Under the pieces are notes generated by a model, which was not told the DNA's origin, did not search any database, and saw nothing but the letters and a program-made list of their open reading frames with translations. From Rhizobium sp. SG_E_25_P2 (lineage in GTDB: Bacteria; Pseudomonadota; Alphaproteobacteria; Rhizobiales; Rhizobiaceae): a DNA stretch of 64,000 nt. The first letter of the stretch is position 1. Every line of letters begins with the position of its first letter. The translations under genes were made by a program, and so were the position numbers. The stretch covers positions 124,001-188,000 of the forward strand of contig NZ_JARXVM010000004.1 in NCBI RefSeq assembly GCF_029892285.1, read 5' to 3'. Below, piece by piece: positions 8,115 to 16,010 of this stretch.

Positions 8115-9027
8115 AGAGTTTTTCCTCCGGAATGGGGATGTGCGGGGCAGAAGGGTGGGGCGGCGCAACGAGTCGGCCATGGTGGCCGAGAAACAATGCC
8201 GACCGCTCGACGAGAGTCCGTGAGCGAAGGTTTTCAGCCATCGCCTCGCCTTTGTCGAGCGCGAACGTAATGTCCTGATTTGTGAGCGCGCCGACGCCCG
8301 TCGTCACCAGACGCGCGCCGAGATCGCTGTCGTCGACGACAGTGTCTGCGGGCGCCCTGAAAACGGCGGGGTGACCAGGAAGATCGACGGCGTTGGCGAT
8401 GATCGTGGCTGCCGCGTCAGCGCTCGCAGCACTCTCGGAAAGCGTGGTCACGGAATCGGCGATGCCCATGGACAGCGACCGTCCACCGCGTCCAGACGTA
8501 GCGACGCCCCGGCAGCGATGTTCGGCGGTCACGCTGAAATCGCCGAGATCTGCGCCATCCTCGCGGGCAATCTTCACCCGGAATGACGCGTCCTGTTCCA
8601 GATGCAGCGCGATGTCGCCGCCATTGTTGACATAGATGCGGTTGGGGCGGTTCTCGACGGGAAAGCCTGAGATCATCGCAGCCAGGATTTCGTCGGCCAC
8701 CGCGCCCGCCACCGCAGCCATCGGTGTGATGAAGAATTCACTGGCGAAAGGCATCACAGCGCGCCACATGCGCTTGGCGACCGCGCCCTGAGGCTCAACA
8801 CCATCTGGCAGAGCCTGGCACTTGAGAAGGGGAAGTTCCGCCACGAGTTCGTCGAGAACCGTCTTGAAGCGGCGATGCGCAAGCGCGAAGGCATGCGCCC
8901 GCTGATAGGCTTCGAGTTCCAGCGAATGCGCGCCATCGACGCCGATCACCAGATCGATCGGACCGTGCTGCAAATGCAGACGTCCGTTCTGATGTCCATC
9001 GAGATAGGCGGCTAACGGTCCCGGCAT
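8107..9027 (-). CDS. UPF0280 family protein
   Basis: A 306-residue member of the UPF0280 family, which is distantly related to the flavin transferase ApbE; no reaction is established that I know of. Recognisable parts are FITPMAAVAGAVADEIL near residue 105, YVNNGGDIALHL near 140, and RGVATSGRGGRSLSMGIADSVT near 180, then a second conserved half with alanine- and aspartate-rich ASADAAATIIANAVD. ATG 9027 has AAAGG about 9 bp upstream; upstream in-frame ATG 9054 would overlap the reductase gene. It lies between the reductase-like gene and the DUF1185 pair in one operon. A role in maturation or flavinylation of a partner, perhaps the reductase, is a guess from the ApbE resemblance. Confidence 0.85.
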   Translation of the reverse strand: MPGPLAAYLDGHQNGRLHLQHGPIDLVIGVDGAHSLELEAYQRAHAFALAHRRFKTVLDELVAELPLLKCQALPDGVEPQGAVAKRMWRAVMPFASEFFITPMAAVAGAVADEILAAMISGFPVENRPNRIYVNNGGDIALHLEQDASFRVKIAREDGADLGDFSVTAEHRCRGVATSGRGGRSLSMGIADSVTTLSESAASADAAATIIANAVDLPGHPAVFRAPADTVVDDSDLGARLVTTGVGALTNQDITFALDKGEAMAENLRSRTLVERSALFLGHHGRLVAPPHPSAPHIPIPEEKLYA

Positions 9028-9041
9028 GATGTTTTGGCCTT

Positions 9042-10535
9042 TCAGGCGCCCCAACGGAAATTCTTGCCGTCCATCGGCCAGACGCTGTCCTCGGTCGAGG
9101 CGATCCGCCGCTCGGCCTGCTCGACGGCGCGCTCTACAGGAATGACGGCGTCCATATGGCCGCCCAGCGCCCGGTAGTCCTCGAGCCGCATGGTGAATTC
9201 GATCGGCGCGACAATGGCCGGCGTCGGCACATAGCCGAAACTGTTGGTCGGCATCTTGGTGACGTCGGCCATCACGGTGATGCCGCCGCCCGGCCAGACA
9301 TAAGCGGGCGCTCCGCCCACCGAAACATAGGTCAGCGCATCTTTGACCGACCGCGTCAGCCGCACCGGATTGGTGGTGACGCCCGCGCGCAGGCTGCCGC
9401 CGGCGCCGCCGATGAACAGCACCGAGGTCATCGCCGGTTCGCAGTTTTCGGCGACGATCTCGACCGTTTCCTGCACTGCGGAGGGCAGGATGTCCTGCAG
9501 AACCGGCTGCAGGTTTTCATCAAGGATGTAGTAGCCGTATTGCTCGCCGGTGGTGGAGACCATCAGCAGGCGCAGGCCGGGATAGGCGACCTTGGGGTCG
9601 AAATCGCCGAGAATGGCGAGCGGATCGGAAATATTGGTGCCGCCCCAGCCGGTGCCGGGTTCTGCGACCTGGAAATAGCGGCCCGGCGTCGAACGGCGGC
9701 CCTTGATCTTGATGCCGGTGGGCGCGACGTCGAGAAGTTTGCCTGCCTGATGTTCAGAAAGGACGCCGGTGATATGGTCGTCGACCACCACGACCTCGTC
9801 CACCATGTCCTTCCACTGCTTGGCGAACATGCCGATCGTTGCGGAGCCGCAGCCCACGCGCATGCGGCTTTCCTCGACGCCATTGATGATGGGGGGACAG
9901 CCGGCCGTAAGCCGGAGCGTCGCGCCGCCGTCGATGACGAGGTCGACGCTTTCGCGGTTACAGAGGCGCAGGATCGTGTCGCAGGTGACGCGGCCCTCTT
10001 TCTTGGAGCCGCCGGTCAGATGATGCACGCCGCCGATCGACAGCATCTGCGAGCCATATTCGCCCGTGGTCACATGGCCGACGGGTTCGCCATCCACCAG
10101 CACTTTGGCGGTCTCGGGGCCGATGAAGCGATCGGTGTCGATCTTTATCTTGGCGCCGCAATAGGAGAAGATGCCTTCGGTAACCACGGTCACCATATCG
10201 ACGCCAGCATGGGTCTGCGACACAATGAAGGGGGCCGGTTTGTAATCGGGATAGGTGGTGCCTGCGCCGACAGCGGTGACGAAGGGCGTCGAGGCGTGGA
10301 CGAGGTCGCCATTCCACTCTTCCGAGGGCTCGTTGGGCAGGAAAGCCACCACCTTGCCGCCATCGTCGATGGTGTTTTCGATAATGGTCAGGGGATCAAC
10401 GCGGATGAGCTCGCCGCCGACATTGGCGTAGCGGTCGCAGGCGCCGGAACGACCGTCGGCGATGTAGCACATGACCGGACAGGCGTCGCAGCGGATCTTT
10501 CCATTCACGGCGCTTTCGACTTGCTGTTTGACCAT
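9042..10535 (-). CDS. 6-hydroxynicotinate reductase-like iron-sulfur protein
   Basis: A 497-residue protein of the family annotated from Eubacterium barkeri 6-hydroxynicotinate reductase, which reduces 6-hydroxynicotinate to 1,4,5,6-tetrahydro-6-oxonicotinate with ferredoxin-level electrons. The N-terminus holds four cysteines (C16, C19, C23, C33; pattern C-x2-C-x3-C-x9-C) suited to a 4Fe-4S cluster. Further on are FSYCGAKIKID near residue 125, RMRVGCGSATIGMFA near 225 and a glycine-rich IGGAGGSLRAGVT near 375. It is first of a four-gene operon with UPF0280 and the DUF1185 pair, driven by a TTGACA promoter overlapped by a palindrome. Nicotinate dehydrogenase genes lie on the other side of the MarR gene, which supports the name. 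Many homologues sit in clusters lacking nicAB, so another ring substrate remains possible. Confidence 0.8.
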   Translation of the reverse strand: MVKQQVESAVNGKIRCDACPVMCYIADGRSGACDRYANVGGELIRVDPLTIIENTIDDGGKVVAFLPNEPSEEWNGDLVHASTPFVTAVGAGTTYPDYKPAPFIVSQTHAGVDMVTVVTEGIFSYCGAKIKIDTDRFIGPETAKVLVDGEPVGHVTTGEYGSQMLSIGGVHHLTGGSKKEGRVTCDTILRLCNRESVDLVIDGGATLRLTAGCPPIINGVEESRMRVGCGSATIGMFAKQWKDMVDEVVVVDDHITGVLSEHQAGKLLDVAPTGIKIKGRRSTPGRYFQVAEPGTGWGGTNISDPLAILGDFDPKVAYPGLRLLMVSTTGEQYGYYILDENLQPVLQDILPSAVQETVEIVAENCEPAMTSVLFIGGAGGSLRAGVTTNPVRLTRSVKDALTYVSVGGAPAYVWPGGGITVMADVTKMPTNSFGYVPTPAIVAPIEFTMRLEDYRALGGHMDAVIPVERAVEQAERRIASTEDSVWPMDGKNFRWGA

Positions 10536-10579
10536 CGAAAATTCCCCCGGGCGCCAATTGAAAGCGGCGCGCTCAATTT

Positions 10580-10596
10580 ATTTGTATACAAACAAA
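10580..10596. promoter_or_regulatory. Operator-like palindrome 3, upstream of the reductase operon
   Basis: The perfect core TTTGTATACAAA (10581-10592) lies in ATTTGTATACAAACAAA. Read on the opposite strand it differs from the 17-bp hyuA site at one position only. It overlaps the -10 and probable start point of the reductase operon, the same arrangement as at hyuA. Confidence 0.7.
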
Positions 10597-10623
10597 CTAG
10601 GTCTGCTTTGCCGAAGCTGTCAA
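10594..10623 (-). promoter_or_regulatory. Promoter of the reductase operon
   Basis: Minus-strand TTGACA (10618-10623), 18-bp spacer, then TAGTTT (10594-10599). The -10 match is poor, but the -35 is perfect and the palindrome overlaps the -10. Confidence 0.55.
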
Positions 10624-10666
10624 GCGCTGTTTCGCGCCATTTTCATGCTGTCTGCCGATAGAGCGC

Positions 10667-10688
10667 GATTGTCGTGCGATTGACAATC
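10667..10688. promoter_or_regulatory. Inverted repeat upstream of the MarR gene
   Basis: Perfect 7-bp arms GATTGTC and GACAATC separated by 8 bp, 64 bp upstream of the marR start. Palindromes of this size are typical autoregulatory MarR targets. It differs from the TTTGTATACAAA sites, so two regulators may act in this intergenic region. Confidence 0.45.
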
Positions 10689-10751
10689 AACTCGCCGTCG
10701 CTAAACCGGGAAAACGGAGCGAGGATTTCTTGTCCTCAGATGGGAGCGCCA

Positions 10752-11201
10752 ATGTCGACGAAACCGGATATTTCCGCCGCGCCCCTGGCCGTGGATTATC
10801 GCGTTGATCAGCAGATCGGCTTTATGCTTCGGCAGGCAAATCAGCGCCATGTCGCGATTTTTGCGGCGCGGATGGGCGACAAGCTGACCACCATGCAATG
10901 GTCTGCCCTCATCAAACTCCGGGAAATCCAGCCCTCGTCGCAGAACCAGCTCGGGCGCGAGATCGCCATGGATGCGGCGACGACCAAAGGCGTCATCGAT
11001 CGGCTGGTGGCGCGTGGATATGTCTCGACCTCGCCGGATCCAGAGGATGGCCGCCGTGTGATCCTGTCTTTGACCGAGGCCGGCGATGAGGCGGTGGAGC
11101 GCAATCTCGCCTCCGCGCAGACTGTCACCGAAGAGACGCTGGCGCCGTTAAGTGTTGAGGAGCGCTCGACCTTGCTCAGCCTGATCCGCAAGCTCTGCTG
11201 A
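10752..11201 (+). CDS. MarR family transcriptional regulator
   Basis: A 149-residue winged-helix regulator. The helix-turn-helix lies near residues 60-85 (SQNQLGREIAMDAATTKGVIDRLVARG), followed by the wing with STSPDPEDGRRVILSLTEAG. ATG 10752 is preferred: GGAG lies 5 bp upstream, and family members begin shortly before the dimerisation helix seen here. It stands between the divergent reductase operon and nicAB. In Pseudomonas putida the nicotinate genes are controlled by the MarR-type repressor NicR responding to 6-hydroxynicotinate, so this gene is a natural candidate for a similar role. Which of the nearby palindromes it binds cannot be told from sequence. Confidence 0.88.
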   Translation: MSTKPDISAAPLAVDYRVDQQIGFMLRQANQRHVAIFAARMGDKLTTMQWSALIKLREIQPSSQNQLGREIAMDAATTKGVIDRLVARGYVSTSPDPEDGRRVILSLTEAGDEAVERNLASAQTVTEETLAPLSVEERSTLLSLIRKLC

Positions 11202-11227
11202 CTGACGTCGCTTCGCCGTGAACAGGA

Positions 11228-11259
11228 CAAGAATTCATTTGCGCACGAATGATTTCTTG
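11228..11259. promoter_or_regulatory. Operator-like site 4: 32-bp hyphenated palindrome upstream of nicA
   Basis: Outer arms CAAGAA and TTCTTG and inner arms CATT and AATG are symmetric around an 8-bp centre. The central TTTGCGCACGAATGAT (11238-11253) matches the hyuA site TTTGTATACAAATGAT in 12 of 16 positions, and all four differences are transitions. It lies about 130 bp before the nicA start. Confidence 0.5.
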
Positions 11260-11386
11260 TTATCATCCCGGCGATGGATGCGATCGAAAAAAACCAAAAG
11301 GGGAACGCCGCAATCCTGAGCCCAATCCCTTGCCGGGATCAAGGCCGGATTTACGCGCGATGTCCCACCGAACAGGCGGGTGCGCG

Positions 11387-11887
11387 ATGTCTTCACCCCC
11401 GCTGACGCTCACAATCAACGGCGATGCCCGTGAGTTTTCCCTGCCGGTGGACACGCCGCTCATTTATGTCTTGCGCAATGATTGCGGGTTGAATGGCCCC
11501 AAATTCGGCTGCGGTCTCGGCGAATGCGGCGCCTGCGCCGTGTTGCTCGACGGTCGGCCGGTGCGATCCTGCGCGACGCCGCTTGCGGCCGTCGCAAAGC
11601 GTGAGGTGACGACGCTTGAGGGGCTGTCGCGCAATGGGCAGCCGCATCCTGTGCAGCAAGCCTTCATCGACATGCAGGCCGCGCAATGCGGCTATTGCCT
11701 CAACGGCATGATCATCGCGACGGTCGGGCTCCTGGCACGCAATCCCGATCCGACTGAAGCCGAAATTCGCACGGCACTCCGCCGCCATCTCTGTCGCTGC
11801 GGAACGCATATGGAAATCCTGGCGGCCGTCAGGCTGGCCCGTGCGCGATTGGATGCCCCTGAAACTGCGGAGACTGAAGCATCATGA
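11387..11887 (+). CDS. nicA: Nicotinate dehydrogenase small subunit, 2Fe-2S protein
   Basis: Iron-sulfur subunit of a xanthine-oxidase-type hydroxylase; 166 residues. The N-terminal plant-type 2Fe-2S domain has CGLGECGACAVLLDGRPVRSC near residues 42-62; the C-terminal helical domain binds the second cluster through AAQCGYCLNGM near 100 and HLCRCGTH near 138. ATG 11387 begins a normal MSSPPLTLTINGD start, with AGGCGGG upstream; earlier in-frame starts add an unlikely basic stretch. It overlaps nicB by 4 bp (ATGA). In NicAB of P. putida this subunit passes electrons from the molybdenum site toward the cytochromes. There is no separate FAD subunit, as in NicAB. An isoquinoline-type oxidoreductase acting on another aza-ring is the main alternative. 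Confidence 0.88.
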   Translation: MSSPPLTLTINGDAREFSLPVDTPLIYVLRNDCGLNGPKFGCGLGECGACAVLLDGRPVRSCATPLAAVAKREVTTLEGLSRNGQPHPVQQAFIDMQAAQCGYCLNGMIIATVGLLARNPDPTEAEIRTALRRHLCRCGTHMEILAAVRLARARLDAPETAETEAS

Positions 11888-14800
11888 CTGCGCCGCGCGA
11901 AGCCAGCCGGGACGCCTATCTCGCCATGTCCGACGCGCTGCTGGTGGTCAGGCCGGGAGGCTCGAACCAGCCTGACATCTATCTCGCCATGACGGCGGCG
12001 GGCGAGGTGGTCGGATTCAACGGCCATGTCGATCTCGGCACCGGCATCCGCACTGCGCTCGCCCAGATCATCGCCGAAGAACTGGATGTCGCGTTCGAGA
12101 GCGTGCGCATGGTGCTGGGCGCGACCAGCGCCGCCCCCGATCAAGGCCCCACCATCGCCAGCGAAACGATCCAGATCACCGCGATCCCGCTCAGGCAGGC
12201 CGCAGCGTCAGCGCGCCGCCGGCTAGTGCAGGCGGCGGCGGAGCTATGGGGCGTCGAGCCCGAGGAGATTTCAGTTTCCGAGGGCGTATTGAGCCATGGC
12301 GACCGCCGAAACTCCTATGCGGAGCTGCTCCTCGGCTGGCGCGAGCGGATCGAGATCGACCCGATAGCGCCTTTGAAGTCGGGAGCCGAATTCCGCATCG
12401 TCGGCCAGTCGCAGCCGCGCAATGATATTCCGGCCAAGGCGACGGGCGACTGGGTCTATGTGCACGATGTCAGGCTGCCGGACATGCTGCATGGCCGCGT
12501 CATCCGCCCGCCCTATGTTGGCTTCGATCATGGCGAAGGCGTCGGCGCGAGCCTGCTGGGCGTTGATGAAGCCTCTGTCGCCCAAATGCCGGGTCTGGTG
12601 TCCGTGGTCGTGGTCGGCGATTTCGTCGGCGTCGTCGCCGAACGCGAGGAACAGGCCGCAGCCATCGCCAAGGCGCTGAAACTGACATGGCGTGAGCCGC
12701 CGAAACGCCCGGATCTCAACGCGCCGGAACAGCCGCTGCGCGACAATCCCGCCTCGCGTCGGCTGTTGAAGGAGAGCGGCGATGTCGATCTGGCGCTCGA
12801 CGGCGCCTCGCCCCGTATGGACCGCACCTATGTCTGGCCCTATCAGATGCATGGCTCGATCGGTCCGTCCTGCGCCGTGGCCGACTGGACTCCTGAACGC
12901 CTCACCGTCTGGTCCGGGACGCAAAATCCCTATTTCATGCGCCGCGATCTTGCCCGCCTCATGGATTTGCCCGAGGACGCGATCGTGGTGGAGCGCCATG
13001 AGGCGGCGGGCTGTTACGGCCGCAATTGCGCCGATGACGTGACCGCTGACGCAGCACTTCTGTCGCGCGCCGTGGGGCGTCCTGTCCGCGTGCAGTTGAC
13101 GCGTGAGCAGGAACATGGCTGGGAGCCGAAGGGTGCGGCGCAAGTCATCGATGTGCGCGGCGGCCTGGATCTCGAAGGCGGTCCGATCGCCTATGATTTC
13201 GAGACCCGCTATCCCTCCAATCTCGCCCCGACGCTGGCGCTGGTGCTGACCGGCAAGACGACCGGCAACGACACCGTCGAAATGGGCGACCGCACGGCGA
13301 TCCCGCCTTATGCTGTCGGCAATATGCGCATCGCCGTGCATGACATGCCGCCGATCGCGCGGGCCTCCTGGTTTCGCGGCGTCTCCGCCATGCCGAATTC
13401 CTTCGCGCATGAAAGCTTTTTCGACGAACTCGCCGCCGCCGCTGGCGTCGATCCCGTCGAATACCGGCTCCGCTATCTGACCGATCCCAGGGCAATCGAT
13501 CTGGTGCGCGCCGTAGCGGAAAAAGCCAAGTGGAAACCTCGCACCCGCTGGGGCAGCGAAGGCGGAGAGGGCGACCTGCTCTATGGCCGAGGCTTTGCCT
13601 ACGCCCTTTACGTTCACGGAAAGTTTCCTGGAACACCAGCGGCCTGGTCGGCCTGGGTGGCCGATGTCGCCGTCAACAAGCGCACCGGTCAGGTGACCGT
13701 GACGCGGGTGACGGTGGGCCAGGATTCCGGCCTGATGATCAATCCGGACGGCGTTCGCCATCAGATCCACGGCAATGTCATCCAGTCCGTCAGCCGCGTG
13801 CTGAAAGAAAAGGTGACGTTCACCGAGACCGGCGTCGAGAGCCTGGAATGGGGCGGCTATCCGATCCTCACATTCGAGGAGACGCCCGATATCGATGTGC
13901 TGATGATCCCGCGTCCGGACGAGCCGCCAATGGGCGTCGGCGAATCCGCATCCGTTCCGAGCGCTGCGGCGATCGTCAATGCGGTCTATGACGCCACGGG
14001 CCTGCGCTTCCGCGAATTGCCGTTGACGCCCGACCGGATACTCGCCGGACTGGGCCGGCAGGCCTTGCCTCCTTCCGGCAACGACGGTGGCAAAAAGCGG
14101 ATGTCCTGGTTCCGCCGCAGCTTCGGCTTCGCCGGGCTGGCGGGGTTGGCCGTCTTCGGACTGGCGACCGCTTCGCCCTGGCGGCCGTCGATCGCGGCCA
14201 TTCAACGGCCCGATCCGGCCGTGTTCAGTCCCGCTTCAGTCGAGCGCGGCCGTCTGGTCGCCGCCGCCGGCGGCTGTGCGACCTGTCATGCTGGCGCCGA
14301 TGGCGCGGCCTTGGCCGGCGGTCGGGCGTTCGAGACGCCGTTCGGCACGGTGCGCGCCGCCAATATCTCTCCGGATGAGACCCATGGCATCGGCGGCTGG
14401 TCCTATCCCGCCTTTGCCCGCGCCGTCCGCGAGGGCGTCAGCCGAGACGGGTCTCATCTCTATCCCGCCCATCCCTACACCTCTTTTGTCAGTGTATCCG
14501 ATCAGGATCTTCAGGATCTCTACGCTTTCGTAATGAGCGCGCCGGCCGCGCATCAGCCTGCTGCCCAATCGGAGATGAAGCCGCCCTTTAATATCAGAGG
14601 ATTGATGGCTGGCTGGAATACGTTGTTTCTCGGCGCCAAGACCGTCGCCTATGACCCCGCCAAGGGCGAAGCCTGGAACCGGGGCGCTTATCTGGTCGAA
14701 GGACTGGGCCATTGCTCCGCCTGCCATACGGACCGCAATATGCTGGGCGCCGAGCGCAGCGGCGATGCCCATCTCGCCGGCGGCTTTGCCGATGGCTGGG

Positions 14801-15423
14801 CGGCGCCGGCAATCAATGGCCCGGGCGAGGGCGCCGTTCCCTGGACCAAGGCTGCGCTCTATGACTATCTCCGCCGCGGTCATTCCGATGATCATGGCGG
14901 CGCCGGCGGGCCTATGGCGCAGGTCGTCGCCTCGCTCTCGGCATTGCCGGACAAGGATATCGAGGCGATGGCGACCTATCTGTCGAGCATGGCGCCTGAG
15001 CCTTCCGCACAAGACGTTGCGAGCGCCAAGCGCCAGGCGCTTGATCGCGCCGCAGCGGCGGAAAGCGCGGCGGCGCTAGCTTTTCCGGAAGGCCAGCGCC
15101 TGTTCGACGGCGCGTGTTCTTCTTGCCACGAGGGCGATGGAGCATTGACGAGCCTGGCCCTCAACACCAACCTTCTGAGCGGAGGCCCCGACAATGTGCT
15201 GCAGGCGATCCTGCATGGCGCGCCGGCGCCAGCCGGATTGAAGGAGCGGCTGGACGCCGACGGGCAGCCCATGGCTATGCCGTCCTTTGCCGGCAGTCTG
15301 TCGGATCGGCAGATCGGTGAATTGGCTCAGTATCTCCGCGCCCGCTTCGCCTCGAACCAGCCACCTTGGCGGATCGAGCCGGAAAACATTTCGGCGATGC
15401 GGGCCGCGCATGCCGCGCATTGA
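11884..15423 (+). CDS. nicB: Nicotinate dehydrogenase large subunit: molybdopterin domain fused to three cytochrome c domains
   Basis: A 1179-residue fusion with the NicB architecture. Residues 1 to about 735 form the molybdopterin aldehyde-oxidase-type domain, ending with the PPMGVGES segment, in which E687 is the expected catalytic glutamate. A hydrophobic segment (FGFAGLAGLAVFGLATA) follows near 745. Three haem c motifs then appear: CATCH at 798, CSACH at 944 and CSSCH at 1078. The family hydroxylates nicotinate at C6 with water and sends electrons to the respiratory chain through the haems. The hydrophobic stretch implies the haem part is periplasmic. Overlap with nicA shows co-translation. 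The molybdenum part has no obvious Tat signal at its N-terminus, so topology is uncertain. Confidence 0.88.
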   Translation: MTAPREASRDAYLAMSDALLVVRPGGSNQPDIYLAMTAAGEVVGFNGHVDLGTGIRTALAQIIAEELDVAFESVRMVLGATSAAPDQGPTIASETIQITAIPLRQAAASARRRLVQAAAELWGVEPEEISVSEGVLSHGDRRNSYAELLLGWRERIEIDPIAPLKSGAEFRIVGQSQPRNDIPAKATGDWVYVHDVRLPDMLHGRVIRPPYVGFDHGEGVGASLLGVDEASVAQMPGLVSVVVVGDFVGVVAEREEQAAAIAKALKLTWREPPKRPDLNAPEQPLRDNPASRRLLKESGDVDLALDGASPRMDRTYVWPYQMHGSIGPSCAVADWTPERLTVWSGTQNPYFMRRDLARLMDLPEDAIVVERHEAAGCYGRNCADDVTADAALLSRAVGRPVRVQLTREQEHGWEPKGAAQVIDVRGGLDLEGGPIAYDFETRYPSNLAPTLALVLTGKTTGNDTVEMGDRTAIPPYAVGNMRIAVHDMPPIARASWFRGVSAMPNSFAHESFFDELAAAAGVDPVEYRLRYLTDPRAIDLVRAVAEKAKWKPRTRWGSEGGEGDLLYGRGFAYALYVHGKFPGTPAAWSAWVADVAVNKRTGQVTVTRVTVGQDSGLMINPDGVRHQIHGNVIQSVSRVLKEKVTFTETGVESLEWGGYPILTFEETPDIDVLMIPRPDEPPMGVGESASVPSAAAIVNAVYDATGLRFRELPLTPDRILAGLGRQALPPSGNDGGKKRMSWFRRSFGFAGLAGLAVFGLATASPWRPSIAAIQRPDPAVFSPASVERGRLVAAAGGCATCHAGADGAALAGGRAFETPFGTVRAANISPDETHGIGGWSYPAFARAVREGVSRDGSHLYPAHPYTSFVSVSDQDLQDLYAFVMSAPAAHQPAAQSEMKPPFNIRGLMAGWNTLFLGAKTVAYDPAKGEAWNRGAYLVEGLGHCSACHTDRNMLGAERSGDAHLAGGFADGWAAPAINGPGEGAVPWTKAALYDYLRRGHSDDHGGAGGPMAQVVASLSALPDKDIEAMATYLSSMAPEPSAQDVASAKRQALDRAAAAESAAALAFPEGQRLFDGACSSCHEGDGALTSLALNTNLLSGGPDNVLQAILHGAPAPAGLKERLDADGQPMAMPSFAGSLSDRQIGELAQYLRARFASNQPPWRIEPENISAMRAAHAAH

Positions 15424-15506
15424 CGGAATTCACGCTGATCAGCATGCTGTGTGGCGCACAAATTTGCCGCATTGCCGGCTTGCCGAAAAGCAAATAGAGA
15501 GGGCGC

Positions 15507-15896
15507 ATGACCCGTTTTCGGCCCCGCAAAGACCTTCGAAACGTCGTGATGACCCTGCGCCTTGTCTGCGCGCTGGCCATTGCGATGATCGGCTTTGCGC
15601 ATCAGCCGGTGTTTGCGGCGCAAGCATTCGGATACGACGTTTCGGTTCTCCCGGACGGCGAAATCGCCGCCATGTGCCTGTCTTCGTCTGAAGAGGGCGT
15701 CAAGAAAGGCGCTGTCGGAAATGGGATGTGCGAAGCCTGCCGGCTGTCGGCGGCTTGCCTGCTTCCGGCGCCGTCCGATGTCCATGCCGCCGTCATCCGC
15801 ACGGCACTTGCCTTTCCAGCTGGGAATGGGCGGGAAGGCCCGCCTCTCGACGTCCTGTCCTATCGTGGCGCGCCGCGCGCCTCTCCCTGTGTCTGA
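15507..15896 (+). CDS. Small exported Cys-containing protein of a copper operon (DUF2946-like)
   Basis: A 129-residue protein with a signal or membrane segment at residues 14-37 (MTLRLVCALAIAMIGFAHQPVFA). The mature part carries cysteines in MCLSS and CEACRLSAACLLP, plausible for binding copper. AGAGAGG precedes ATG 15507. Small proteins of this kind often sit in front of PCuAC and SCO genes, as here. I assign the DUF2946-like label from this layout and from the Cys pattern, not from strong motif identity. No function is established. Confidence 0.6.
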   Translation: MTRFRPRKDLRNVVMTLRLVCALAIAMIGFAHQPVFAAQAFGYDVSVLPDGEIAAMCLSSSEEGVKKGAVGNGMCEACRLSAACLLPAPSDVHAAVIRTALAFPAGNGREGPPLDVLSYRGAPRASPCV

Positions 15897-16010
15897 GGGC
15901 TCGGCCGCTTGCGCCCGACAAGGGTGGAGCCGGCCTGTCAATGCGAGCGTCCGGTTTTAAGCCTGTCCTGCTCGCTCCGGTTCACAGAATTTACGCATAG
16001 GATCGTCACC

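Noticed and set aside
12271-14205. Open frame of 644 codons antisense to nicB
   Set aside because: NicB shows complete catalytic and haem motifs on the other strand; the antisense product has none.
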